From Sphingomonas glacialis (GTDB lineage Bacteria; Pseudomonadota; Alphaproteobacteria; Sphingomonadales; Sphingomonadaceae): 64,000 bases of DNA. This document shows positions 8,581 to 17,048 of this stretch, piece after piece; position 1 is the stretch's first letter; each line of letters starts with the position of its first letter. The stretch spans positions 434,001-498,000 of the forward strand of contig NZ_BNAQ01000001.1 in the NCBI RefSeq assembly GCF_014653575.1, written 5' to 3'. The position numbers were made by a program, and so were the translations under genes. Below the pieces are notes generated by a model. That model worked only from the letters and a program-made list of their open reading frames with translations. It did not search any database and was not told the origin of the DNA.

Positions 8581-10971
8581 ATGAGAAAACGACTGCTGGG
8601 CGCGCTCGCCTTATCGATCCTGGCCTTCTCGATCCTGATCGCACAGCCCTTGGCCGCGCAGACGCCTGCCGTGACGCTCTCGGCCCAACTCGCGCGAACC
8701 GAGACCGAGCTGCGCGCAGTCGATCGCGCGCTCGACGGACGCGTCGACGCTGACGCGCAAAAGGCGCTGCGCATGCGCGCGCTCGCCGCACAGCAAGTCG
8801 CCAAGGACGTCGGCGCCGCGCTGGACGATCAGATCACGCTGCTCGATGCGCGGATCGCCGGGCTCGGCCCCGCGGCACCCGGCGTGACCGAAGCGCCCGA
8901 CATCACGGCGCAACGCGCGGCGCTAACGCAACAGCGGTCCGCGCTCGATGCGACCGCCAAGCGCGCCGGGCTCGCCAGCGTCGAAGCCCAACAATTGGTC
9001 GACGAAATCGAACAAAGCCGCGAGCAGCAATTCAACGAGAAGATCTCGGCCCAGGCGGCGTCTCCGCTGGCGCCGACGTTCTGGCAGACGTTGCTGGCTT
9101 CGCTCCCGCGCGACATCAAGCGGGTTGGTCTCTTTCTCAAGCAGGGCATCGATCAGATTGGCAGCGCGCGCCATGGCCTGCCCTGGCAAGCGCTGCTTGG
9201 CCTCGTGCTTGGCTTCGTCGTTTTCCTCCCCGTGCGGATCTGGGCGCGCGCGCTCGGCCAGAAGGTTCTGGTCGAAGGCGCGCCGGGGCGCCGCGTGCGG
9301 CGATCGGCCAATGCGCTGTGGCGCGTGATCATCGGGACGCTGTGCCCGCTCCTCGCCGCGATGATCGTGATGCAGGGCTTGCGGTGGTCGGGACTGCTCC
9401 CGCTGCGGTGGGCCGGCATGGGGGATGCGGTCGTGCTCGCGACGGGCTTCAGTGCGTTTACCGCCGCCGTCAGCGGAGCGCTGCTCATGCGCCGCCAGCC
9501 CTCATGGCGGATCGCCGCGATCGACGACGAGACGGCGGCGCGCGTGAGGCCGCTCACCTGGATCCTCGCAGGACTGTCGTTTGGCACGATCCTGCTATCG
9601 GCATTCGATACCGCGATCGGCGCGAGCCAGGCTGCTCAGGTCGCGAGCCAGACGCTGATTGCCTTGCTGCACTTGCTGCTGATCGCAACGTTCCTGCTGG
9701 TGCTGGGGCGGCTGCGCGCCGAACGATCGGCGAAAGACGATGCCGCCAATGGGACCGCGAGCGCCGGAATCGGCATCGTGCTGCTCGTGGTGTGGGTGCT
9801 CGTCTGCATCGCGTCGACCGCCTTGTTGCTCGGCTATATCGCGTTCAGCCTGTTCACCGCGCAGGTCATCGCCTGGGCGGCGATTCTTGGCGCCACCGTG
9901 TATCTGATGACCGCCGCGGTCGACGATGTCGCGACGAGCGCCTTCACGCGGTCGAGCCGGCTCGGCGTCACGCTGACCCGCGCGCTTGGGGTGCGCGGCA
10001 GCGTGATCGACCAGTTCGGCGTCCTGCTCTCGGCCGTCTTGCGCCTGGTGCTGGTGTGCGTCGCGCTTGGGCTGCTGGTGTCGCCGTTCGGGGGCAGCGG
10101 CGGTTTTGCGGCGGTGTTCGGGCGGCTCGGGTTGCTCGCGCAGGGCATCGAAGTGGGGGGTGTTTCAATTTCGCCGGCAACGATCCTGCGCGGGATCGTC
10201 GTGCTCGGCATCGGCTTGGCGCTTACCCGCGCGTTCATGGGCTGGCTCGAAAACCGCTACTTGCCGATCACCGACCTCGACGGGAGCGGTCGCAATTCGG
10301 TGAGCCTGGTGGCGCGCTATGTCGCGATTGCGGTCGCCTTTATCTGGGCGCTCGCATCGCTCGGCATTGGGGTTGAGCGAGTCGCGTTGCTGCTATCGGC
10401 CTTGTCGGTCGGCATCGGGTTCGGCCTGCAGGCGATTACGCAGAACTTTGTGTCGGGGCTGATCCTGCTGGCCGAGCGCCCGATCAAGATCGGTGATCTC
10501 GTTCGCGTCGGCAATGACGAGGGCGACGTGAAGCGCATCAGCGTCCGCTCGACCGAAATCGAGCTGGCCGATCATTCGACGCTGATCGTCCCCAATTCCG
10601 AGCTGATCACCAAGTCGGTGCTCAACAAGACGATGGCGGGCCCGCTGGGGCGGATCCAGATCAAATTCTCGGTCCCGCTCGATACCGACGCCGGCCAGGT
10701 ACGGGCCATGGTGCAGGAGGCCTTTGCGAGCGATGCTGCAGTGCTCGACGAACCGCCCCCCAAGGTCTTTATCGACGGGCTCACCGAAGGACGGATCGAA
10801 TTCAACTGCTTTGGCCACGTCGCCAATCAGCGCGCGGTCTACGCCGCGCGCAGCACGGTGTTGATGACGTTGCTCGACCAATTCCGAGCCGCAGGGATCG
10901 ACATTGGCACGGTTCCGCAGCGGCTCGAACTGATCGCTGCGGGTACCGATCTTACCCCCCATGCTCCGTGA
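8581..10971 (+). CDS. mechanosensitive ion channel protein, MscS family with DUF3772
   Basis: A large MscS-type channel of 796 residues in the inner membrane, expected to relieve turgor on hypo-osmotic shock. Residues 1-27 form a signal peptide ending in AQPLAAQTPA. A periplasmic, coiled-coil-rich DUF3772-type region spans about 30-190. Around ten membrane segments follow from residue 205. The C-terminal MscS core begins near ARYVAIAVAFIWALASLG; the pore helix and beta domain are ALSVGIGFGLQAITQNFVSG, LAERPIKIGDLV and STLIVPNSELI. The start is the only reasonable ATG before the signal peptide. No operon partner is evident. Confidence 0.93.
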   Translation: MRKRLLGALALSILAFSILIAQPLAAQTPAVTLSAQLARTETELRAVDRALDGRVDADAQKALRMRALAAQQVAKDVGAALDDQITLLDARIAGLGPAAPGVTEAPDITAQRAALTQQRSALDATAKRAGLASVEAQQLVDEIEQSREQQFNEKISAQAASPLAPTFWQTLLASLPRDIKRVGLFLKQGIDQIGSARHGLPWQALLGLVLGFVVFLPVRIWARALGQKVLVEGAPGRRVRRSANALWRVIIGTLCPLLAAMIVMQGLRWSGLLPLRWAGMGDAVVLATGFSAFTAAVSGALLMRRQPSWRIAAIDDETAARVRPLTWILAGLSFGTILLSAFDTAIGASQAAQVASQTLIALLHLLLIATFLLVLGRLRAERSAKDDAANGTASAGIGIVLLVVWVLVCIASTALLLGYIAFSLFTAQVIAWAAILGATVYLMTAAVDDVATSAFTRSSRLGVTLTRALGVRGSVIDQFGVLLSAVLRLVLVCVALGLLVSPFGGSGGFAAVFGRLGLLAQGIEVGGVSISPATILRGIVVLGIGLALTRAFMGWLENRYLPITDLDGSGRNSVSLVARYVAIAVAFIWALASLGIGVERVALLLSALSVGIGFGLQAITQNFVSGLILLAERPIKIGDLVRVGNDEGDVKRISVRSTEIELADHSTLIVPNSELITKSVLNKTMAGPLGRIQIKFSVPLDTDAGQVRAMVQEAFASDAAVLDEPPPKVFIDGLTEGRIEFNCFGHVANQRAVYAARSTVLMTLLDQFRAAGIDIGTVPQRLELIAAGTDLTPHAP

Positions 10972-11412
10972 TGGCCGCTCGCGAATGCTTGAGGCCTGGA
11001 CGGTGTCGACATCCGTCGACCTGATCGTCCACACCGGCAAGCGGCGCGATGCGGCGCGCGACGGATCATCCGGTCCCGCCATGAGGCCGCGCTGGCATAG
11101 CGCCTCGCGAGCGAATCGGCCGCGGCGTTGCCGATATTGGCCGAGCGGTTCGTGATCGCGGCCATTTGGCACCATTGACGGCGCCGGTTAGCGCCGCCAG
11201 CGCGACGCTGTCGGCAATGTTTGCCAAGGCGGTTGCTGGTGCCGCATCGTCTGGCGCGCGCCGAACCTCTGTAGGGCGGATCAATGCCTTCGAGACCCAC
11301 GTTTGCGGGGCCACGAAAACCGAGCGCGCCGCCAGAGGAAACGCCAGCTTGTCCGCACGCCACCGGCGGGTCCACGGTGGCGCTCCGCCAAGGCGCGTGG
11401 CAAGACGCGCGG
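10972..11412. other. 441-bp gap with no recognisable gene
   Basis: No frame here shows a family motif, a good start with ribosome site, or consistent codon usage. Several overlapping open frames run through on both strands, including one that simply extends the downstream lipoprotein gene upstream of its signal peptide. It may hold a decayed gene, but I cannot support one. The promoter for the downstream lipoprotein gene should be in the last part. Confidence 0.4.
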
Positions 11413-12894
11413 ATGATGCCCGCGCCGTCCCGCTTCGTGCCGACCAGCAAGACCCTCGGCCTCGCCACGCTGCTCGCGCTCGCCGCGTGCACGCCGCGCG
11501 CCGATACCGGGCCAGTCGTGGTCAGCGCCATCGGCGGCGCACCGACCCTGGCCGACCCGGCGCGCGATCCGCTCGACACGCCGGCGCGGCTGATGCTCGA
11601 CGCGACGGCGCAGGGACTGGTCCGCTTCGATGCCACGGGCCAGGTCGAGCCCGGCATCGCCGAGCGCTGGAGCGTGATCGACAACGGAACCAGCTACATC
11701 TTCCGGCTACGCGGCGGCGAATGGGCCGATGGCCAGCCCGTGACCGCAGCCGAAGTCGTCAAGCTGCTGCGCCGCCAGCTCGCGCCGCAATCGCGCAACC
11801 CGCTGCGCCCGTTCCTCACCGCGATCGACGAGATCGTCGAGATGACCCCCGAAGTCATCGAGATCCGGCTCAAGCGCCCCCGCCCCGATTTGCTCAAACT
11901 GTTCGCGCAGCCCGAGCTCGCGATCTTCCGCGTCCAGCCGCCGAGCGGCAGCGGGCCGTATCGCGTCATCGCGCAGCGCCGCCACAGCGTCACCTTGCGC
12001 CCGGCGTTCGACCCGGCGCGCGCGGTCGAGGACGAGCCGGTCGAGCCCTCCCCCGCCGCCAACGTCCAGCTCATCGGCGAGCGCGCCGCGCGCGCGATCG
12101 TGCGCTTCACGCGCGGCGAGACAGCGCTCGTCACCGGCGGCAGCTTCGACGATTGGCCGCTCGTCATGACGACGCAGATCGCCCCCGCCAACCGCCGCTT
12201 CGATCCTGCGGCGGGTCTGTTCGGGCTCGCGGTGGTCAACCGCAGCGGCGTGCTCGCCGATCCCGGCAACCGTGCAGCGATCGCGCGCGCGATCGACCGC
12301 GCGGGCTTCGTCGCGGCGATCGCGGCGGACTGGGCGCCGGATACGCAGCTCCTCCCCGAACAGCTCGACTCGGCCGCCCCGCCCGCAGTGCCCGGATGGT
12401 CGCTCGCGCCGGCCGAGGGTGATCCCTCGCCGCGCGCGCGCATCGATCAATGGCGTACGGTCAATCCCGGCGATATCCGGCTGCGCGTCGCGGTGCCGGG
12501 CGGCCCCGGCGGGACGGTGCTGTTCGGCTATGTCGGGGCGGCGTTGCTGTCGCTCGGCATCGAGCCCGAGCGCGTCGCGCCGAATGCCGCGGCCGACCTG
12601 CGGCTGATCGACGCCGTTGCGCCGTATGACAGCGGCCGCTGGTACGCCGCCACCGCCTGTCAGCCGTGCAGCGAAGCCGCGAGCACGGCGATCGAAGCGG
12701 CACGCGAGGCCGATTCCCCGCGGCTGCGCGCGCAGCAGATTGCCGCCGCCGATGCCGCGCTGGCCGCCGATGTCGCGTTCATTCCGCTCGCGCGTCCGCT
12801 GCGCTGGTCGCTGGTCAGTGTCGGCCTCAAGGCCTGGACGGGGAACTCGCGCGCGTGGCACCCGTTGAGTCACTTGCGCAACGATTCCAATTGA
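11413..12894 (+). CDS. ABC-transporter-type extracellular solute-binding lipoprotein (SBP_bac_5)
   Basis: A 493-residue peptide/nickel-type solute-binding protein. The start at the ATGATG gives a lipoprotein signal peptide with lipobox LALAAC (Cys near residue 27). The N-terminal lobe contains GGAPTLADPARDPLDTP and then DATAQGLVRFDATGQVEPGIAERWSV followed by the FRLRGGEWADGQPVTA segment, the standard family-5 pattern. It lacks permease or ATPase genes nearby, so it may be an orphan or serve a transporter encoded elsewhere. Some members in sphingomonads have no known transport role. The DUF4112 gene begins 6 bp after its stop. Confidence 0.85.
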   Translation: MMPAPSRFVPTSKTLGLATLLALAACTPRADTGPVVVSAIGGAPTLADPARDPLDTPARLMLDATAQGLVRFDATGQVEPGIAERWSVIDNGTSYIFRLRGGEWADGQPVTAAEVVKLLRRQLAPQSRNPLRPFLTAIDEIVEMTPEVIEIRLKRPRPDLLKLFAQPELAIFRVQPPSGSGPYRVIAQRRHSVTLRPAFDPARAVEDEPVEPSPAANVQLIGERAARAIVRFTRGETALVTGGSFDDWPLVMTTQIAPANRRFDPAAGLFGLAVVNRSGVLADPGNRAAIARAIDRAGFVAAIAADWAPDTQLLPEQLDSAAPPAVPGWSLAPAEGDPSPRARIDQWRTVNPGDIRLRVAVPGGPGGTVLFGYVGAALLSLGIEPERVAPNAAADLRLIDAVAPYDSGRWYAATACQPCSEAASTAIEAAREADSPRLRAQQIAAADAALAADVAFIPLARPLRWSLVSVGLKAWTGNSRAWHPLSHLRNDSN

Positions 12895-12900
12895 GGTGAC

Positions 12901-13332
12901 ATGGCCAACACGTCTCGCATGACTCCCCCGCCGCTCGGCGACTTTGCAGCGCGCTATGCGGGCAAGGACCCTGCGGCGGTGCGTAAACGGATCGAGGCGA
13001 TGGAGCATTTGCTCGAGGGCCTGTTCACCATTCCGGGCATCAACCGAAAGGTCGGGCTCGACGTGATCCTCGATCTCATCCCGATCGGCGGCGATGCGGT
13101 CGGCGCCGCGATGGGCGCGTGGATGGTGTGGGAAGCGCGCAACCTCGGCATGTCGAAGACGCAGATGGCGCGGATGTTCGGCAATGTCGGGATCGATTTC
13201 GTGCTCGGCGCGGTGCCGTTCATCGGCGCGATCCCCGATTTGCTGTTCCGCTCGAACACGCGCAACTTGAAGATGATCAAGCGCCATCTCGACAAACACT
13301 ATCCCGCGACGGCGGTGATCGACGCGCGCTGA
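12901..13332 (+). CDS. DUF4112 domain-containing protein
   Basis: A 143-residue protein of the uncharacterised DUF4112 family. Two hydrophobic segments, GLDVILDLIPIGGDAVGAAMGAW and IDFVLGAVPFIGAIPDLLF (shown in part), carry the paired D-x-x-P-x-x-G motifs that define the family. N- and C-termini are hydrophilic. It starts 6 bp after the solute-binding lipoprotein gene and is probably co-transcribed with it; what links them is unknown. Confidence 0.88.
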   Translation: MANTSRMTPPPLGDFAARYAGKDPAAVRKRIEAMEHLLEGLFTIPGINRKVGLDVILDLIPIGGDAVGAAMGAWMVWEARNLGMSKTQMARMFGNVGIDFVLGAVPFIGAIPDLLFRSNTRNLKMIKRHLDKHYPATAVIDAR

Positions 13333-13366
13333 CGCGCAAGCAGTGTCCGGTCGGCGGGGGCGGCGC

Positions 13367-14083
13367 TCAAAAGCGCCGGCCGCGCCACACCTTGACGCTG
13401 TCGGCGTTCGCCAGCCCGCCCGATCCGGCGACGCAGCGCGTATAGGCGAAGCTCTTGTCGAGGCACAGCCACAGCTCGTCGAGCCAGCCCTTCTTGTTCG
13501 CCGTCACGCGCACCGCGCTCGCCGGAACGCCGGGATTGGCGACGGCGAAGGCGCTGGCGAGCTGGCCGGCGGTCAGCGGTCGGCGCGACAGCCGGTCCAT
13601 GTCGGGGTAGCGCAGCTTGCCATACAGACCGTTCGAGCGCGCGAAATAGGCATCGGGCGTGATGCCCATGCACGTGCCGTGCTTCGCCCATTCGTGCTGG
13701 AGCAGTTGCGGCGACGGGGTCGCGCAGACATGCTGCTTGATCAGCTCAGGCGAGAGTAGCGGCGTTGCAGCGCAATATTGCGGCCATTCCTGCCCGACGC
13801 CATCGGGCCACAGCCCGTGCAGCGTGAAGCCGAAGCGGTTGCCGCCGCCGCACTGAAAGCTCTTGGCCGGATCGTTGGAATTGCCATGGCAATATTCGGG
13901 GGCCCAGGTCAGCGCGAGCGTGTAGCCGGTGATCGGGCGGACGCGCTGCGGTTGCTTGTCCGACGCAAGATCGGGATGCGGGCGCGGCAAGCTCGCGGGA
14001 ACGCTGCATTGCAGCGCCTGCGCGCTGACGGCACCCGGCAGCGCAAGCGCTGCGACGACGACGGCCTTGGACAGAAGTTTCAT
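13367..14083 (-). CDS. ribonuclease T2 family, secreted
   Basis: A 238-residue secreted endoribonuclease (cleaves RNA through a 2',3'-cyclic phosphate). A signal peptide, MKLLSKAVVVAALALPGAVS then AQA, occupies residues 1-23. Both catalytic boxes are intact: CAS I FTLHGLWPDG and CAS II HEWAKHGTC, giving the two active histidines and the acid-base Glu/Lys. Several cysteines suggest disulfides and periplasmic location. The ATG at 14083 overlaps the upstream gene stop (ATGA), so the two are translated together. The presence of a periplasmic T2 RNase suggests scavenging of nucleotides or phosphate. Confidence 0.93.
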   Translation of the reverse strand: MKLLSKAVVVAALALPGAVSAQALQCSVPASLPRPHPDLASDKQPQRVRPITGYTLALTWAPEYCHGNSNDPAKSFQCGGGNRFGFTLHGLWPDGVGQEWPQYCAATPLLSPELIKQHVCATPSPQLLQHEWAKHGTCMGITPDAYFARSNGLYGKLRYPDMDRLSRRPLTAGQLASAFAVANPGVPASAVRVTANKKGWLDELWLCLDKSFAYTRCVAGSGGLANADSVKVWRGRRF

Positions 14084-14505
14084 GCGACACTTTCCCCGAA
14101 CCAGATCTTGCTCTCGGGCTTGAACAGCTGCCAGACCGCGATGCCATCGAGCACCAAGGCGACGACTGAAAGCACCGCGCCAATCCCCTGCGGGCTGGTG
14201 CCGCGCACCACGCTCCAGACAAAGCCGAGCGCGCCGATCGCAAAGAACACGGTGATGAACCACTTGGTCACCACCGACTGCGCGCGCGCGGTGAAGTACC
14301 ACAGGAACAGCGAAATCAGGAGCCCGAGCAGGATCCCGCCGATCAGCGTACCGACCCCGAAAGACGCCCCCATTTGGGCTGCCACCGGATCTTCGGTAAG
14401 CCGCGTCACGCTCGCGTTCCACGACAGCGCGGCATTGACCAACCCGACGAGGACGCCGCCGAGATAGCAGCGTTCGAACAGCACGATCGCGTTTGGACGC
14501 TCCAC
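14080..14505 (-). CDS. four-helix membrane protein of unknown function
   Basis: 141 residues starting at a GTG (14505) preceded by a strong AAGGGGGG ribosome site. Four predicted membrane helices (about residues 10-28, 52-72, 82-102 and 105-123) without a signal sequence. I do not recognise a characterised family. It sits between nadC (65 bp upstream) and the RNase T2 gene (4-bp overlap downstream), so it is probably in one transcript with them. Confidence 0.75.
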   Translation of the reverse strand: MERPNAIVLFERCYLGGVLVGLVNAALSWNASVTRLTEDPVAAQMGASFGVGTLIGGILLGLLISLFLWYFTARAQSVVTKWFITVFFAIGALGFVWSVVRGTSPQGIGAVLSVVALVLDGIAVWQLFKPESKIWFGESVA

Positions 14506-14569
14506 GATTCTTCCCCCCTTAGAAGCCCTTGCGCGCCAGATTAGCGCCGAGCGCGCCCCGCGCAATGGC

Positions 14570-15418
14570 TCATCCGAGCGTGGTGAAATCGAGCCCGATA
14601 TCGGCCGCCGGCGCCGATTGGGTCAGCCGACCGACACTGACATAGGTGACGCCCGACTCGGCGATCGCGCGGATCGTGTCGAGCCGCACCCCGCCCGATG
14701 CCTCGGTCGGGACACGACCGGCGACGAGCGTCACCGCCGCGCGCAGCATCGGCGGGTCCATGTTATCGAGCAGCAGATGCGTCGCGCCCGCCGCCAGCGC
14801 GGGCTCGATCTGCGCGATCGAATCGACCTCGACGATGATCCGCACGATCCCCGCCGCGACGGCGCGCGCGACCGCTGGGCCGACGCCGCCAGCGACCGCG
14901 ACATGGTTGTCCTTGATCATCGCGGCATCCCACAGGCCCATGCGGTGGTTGGTCGCCCCGCCCATCCGCGTCGCATATTTCTCGAGCGCGCGCAGGCCCG
15001 GGATCGTCTTGCGCGTATCGAGCAAGGTCGCGCCGGTCCCCGCGATCGCATCGACATAGCCGCGCGTCATCGTCGCGATCCCCGACAGATGCTGGACGGT
15101 GTTGAGCGCCGAACGCTCGGCGGTCAGCATCGCGCGGGCAAGGCCATGCAGCCGGAGCAGCGCGGTCCCGGCCGCAACGCGCTCGCCATCCTCGACCAGC
15201 CGCTCGATCTCGACCGCCGGATCGAGCGCCACGAAGAACTCCTCGGCAATCGGCAACCCCGCCACGACGATCGCGTCGCGGCTGTCCATCACGCCCGTAA
15301 AGCGCGCATCCGCCGGGATGACCGCGCTCGACGTGATATCGCCGCCCGGACCGAGATCCTCGGCCAGCGTGGCAGCCACAAAGGCAGTGAGATCGAAGCG
15401 ATCGAGGGTGAAGCGCAC
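14570..15418 (-). CDS. nadC: nicotinate-nucleotide pyrophosphorylase (quinolinate phosphoribosyltransferase)
   Basis: Converts quinolinate and PRPP to nicotinate mononucleotide in de novo NAD synthesis. 282 residues. Family motifs include EDLGPGGDITS at the N-terminus, ERSALNTVQHLSGIAT, LDTRKTIPGLRALEKYA and GGATNHRMGLWDAAMIKDNH, the last two lining the phosphoribosyl site. The start is GTG. nadA lies 1.6 kb upstream on the same strand; nadB is not in the window. Confidence 0.96.
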   Translation of the reverse strand: MRFTLDRFDLTAFVAATLAEDLGPGGDITSSAVIPADARFTGVMDSRDAIVVAGLPIAEEFFVALDPAVEIERLVEDGERVAAGTALLRLHGLARAMLTAERSALNTVQHLSGIATMTRGYVDAIAGTGATLLDTRKTIPGLRALEKYATRMGGATNHRMGLWDAAMIKDNHVAVAGGVGPAVARAVAAGIVRIIVEVDSIAQIEPALAAGATHLLLDNMDPPMLRAAVTLVAGRVPTEASGGVRLDTIRAIAESGVTYVSVGRLTQSAPAADIGLDFTTLG

Positions 15419-15513
15419 GGCAGCCTCCGGCAGCGGGGTGGAAAGCGGGCCGCTATAGGATGGCGCAGGCGATCAGGCCAGAAATTGCCGCTCGGCGCGC
15501 AACGGCGACCGAG

Positions 15514-15771
15514 TCAGGCGACCGTATCGCGGCCGGGCACAACAGCGATCGCATCGGCAAAGGCGATGTCGAGCACAGTGGCGCCGCGATCGTCCGCGAC
15601 GCACAACCGCGTGTCGAGATAGAGCGCTCCGTTCCTCGCATCGGTGGCAATGATATCGCGCGCCCACGCGACCGCTCGTGTCCGCACGTCGGCAAGATCG
15701 GCAATCTCGGTGCCTTCGGGATCCAGCAAAAGATCGCCGGATTGATACAGGTGGAAATACCACCGAGGCAT
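15514..15771 (-). CDS. DUF6894 family protein (first of two paralogues)
   Basis: An 85-residue protein starting MPRWYFHLYQSGDLLLDPEG. The pattern R-Y/W-[FY]-F-H-L near the N-terminus, an acidic D-x-E-G-T/A, a central stretch of Ala-rich helix ending in ARDI, and a later strand ALYLDTRLCVADDRG define the DUF6894 family, small proteins of unknown role very abundant in Sphingomonas and rhizobia. It resembles the gene at 16756-17004 and lies divergent from the Crp/Fnr gene, about 250 bp apart. Confidence 0.8.
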   Translation of the reverse strand: MPRWYFHLYQSGDLLLDPEGTEIADLADVRTRAVAWARDIIATDARNGALYLDTRLCVADDRGATVLDIAFADAIAVVPGRDTVA

Positions 15772-16018
15772 AGACGCTCCTCGCATGAGACGAGAGACGG
15801 ATACGCGTCTCACGGACGCCGGTCCGTCGGTTCGGCTTCGCTCCGAGCCTATCACCGCGCCCCTCCGCGCTCTACCGAAAACCGCGCACCGCATTGAGAG
15901 CATTGATATTTGATAGGCGCAGCCAGAACGATCCACGCTAAAGCGCGGCATACCGCGCACCGCTACAGGGTCCTAGGCGACTGTGAGATGCTTACGCTCC
16001 CGCCCCGGCGGAGGGCCA
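15772..16018. promoter_or_regulatory. divergent promoter region, DUF6894 / Crp-Fnr
   Basis: Intergenic region between two divergently transcribed genes. A purine-rich GGAGGG ribosome site lies 5 bp before the ATG at 16019. No clear Crp/Fnr dyad (TTGAT-N4-ATCAA type) is visible on reading, so autoregulation cannot be claimed. Confidence 0.4.
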
Positions 16019-16741
16019 ATGCATTTCGATCCTGTTCTCGAGACGATCGTCACCCGACTCGAATCGCGCGCGACCCTGACCGATGACGACCGTAGTGCGA
16101 TGCGCGCCTTGGCGTACACGCGACGCGAGGTCGAAACCTCGAGCTATCTCGTGCGCGAGGGCGCGCCGACCCCGCGCTGCACATTCCTGCTGTCGGGTTT
16201 CTGCTATCGCCAGAAATTGACGACCGAGGGTGCCCGCCAAATCGTGTCGATCGAGATACCAGGGCATTTCATAGATTTGCAGCATCTCTTCCTCAGCGAG
16301 TCTGATCATAACGTCCAGGCTCTGACACGCGGCAGCGTTGCCGAGATCGACTCGGCCGCGCTGCGCAAGCTCGCGCTGACGCGTCCGGCGATCGGCACGG
16401 CCTTGTGGACCGAAGCATTGATCAGCGCGTCGATCTCTCGCGAATGGATCGTCAATGTCGGGCGGCGTGACGCGCACAGTCGAGTCGGGCATTTGCTGTG
16501 CGAACTGGCGGTCAGGCTCCACATCACCACCGGCGCGAACGAGCGACACTACGATTTGCCGATGACGCAGGAGCAGCTCGGCGACGCCGTCGGCCTCACC
16601 CCGGTGCACGTCAATCGCGTGCTGCGCGCCCTGACGCAGCGCGGCCTCATTTCGCGAGACCGGCGCCAGATCAAGATCCTGAACTGGGACGCACTGCGCG
16701 ACGCGAGCGATTTCAACCCGCGCTATCTGCACCTGTCATAA
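16019..16741 (+). CDS. Crp/Fnr family transcriptional regulator
   Basis: A 240-residue transcription factor. Residues 20-130 form a cyclic-nucleotide-type beta-roll (YLVREGAPTPRCTFLLSGF, then IPGHFIDLQHLFL), and residues 170-225 a winged helix with MTQEQLGDAVGLTPVHVNRVL as helix-turn-helix. There is no N-terminal cysteine cluster, so it is not an oxygen-sensing FNR; the cAMP-contact residues are not convincingly present either. The start at 16019 follows a GGAGGG ribosome site. It is flanked by two DUF6894 genes, an arrangement that hints they are its targets (inference). Confidence 0.9.
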   Translation: MHFDPVLETIVTRLESRATLTDDDRSAMRALAYTRREVETSSYLVREGAPTPRCTFLLSGFCYRQKLTTEGARQIVSIEIPGHFIDLQHLFLSESDHNVQALTRGSVAEIDSAALRKLALTRPAIGTALWTEALISASISREWIVNVGRRDAHSRVGHLLCELAVRLHITTGANERHYDLPMTQEQLGDAVGLTPVHVNRVLRALTQRGLISRDRRQIKILNWDALRDASDFNPRYLHLS

Positions 16742-16755
16742 CCGAAGCCGGCGCG

Positions 16756-17004
16756 TCAGTGCGGCGGCGCTCCAGCCTCGACGGTCGCGACGATGTGGAC
16801 CGTCAGGAAGCGCGCGCCTTCGTCATCCTCGACGTGCACGTCGAAGACGATGTCGGTCTTTCCCTCGCGCAGATCCGAGGTCAGGATTTCCCCCGCCGCG
16901 TCTGACGCCCGCGCGCGCGCAAGCGTGAGCGACGCCAGTTCGGCACCGACCTCGTCGCGAACGTACGAGGTCTGGTTCAGGACATGGAAGAAATATCGCT
17001 GCAT
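16756..17004 (-). CDS. DUF6894 family protein (second paralogue)
   Basis: An 82-residue DUF6894 member starting MQRYFFHVLNQTSYVRDEVG, with the Ala-rich helix ARARASDAAGEI and a C-terminal segment DIVFDVHVEDDEGARFLTV. The ATG at 17004 matches the family start; another ATG 21 bp upstream is possible. It is convergent with the Crp/Fnr gene (stop codons 14 bp apart) and about 45 bp downstream of nadA, with which it may be co-transcribed. Function unknown. Confidence 0.8.
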   Translation of the reverse strand: MQRYFFHVLNQTSYVRDEVGAELASLTLARARASDAAGEILTSDLREGKTDIVFDVHVEDDEGARFLTVHIVATVEAGAPPH

Positions 17005-17048
17005 CCCGATGGTTTCGCATAGCATCGGGGGTGCTTCCATAAACTCAA

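Noticed and set aside
10972..11412. Remnant gene in the gap before the solute-binding lipoprotein
   Set aside because: Several competing frames but no homology or ribosome site that would select one.
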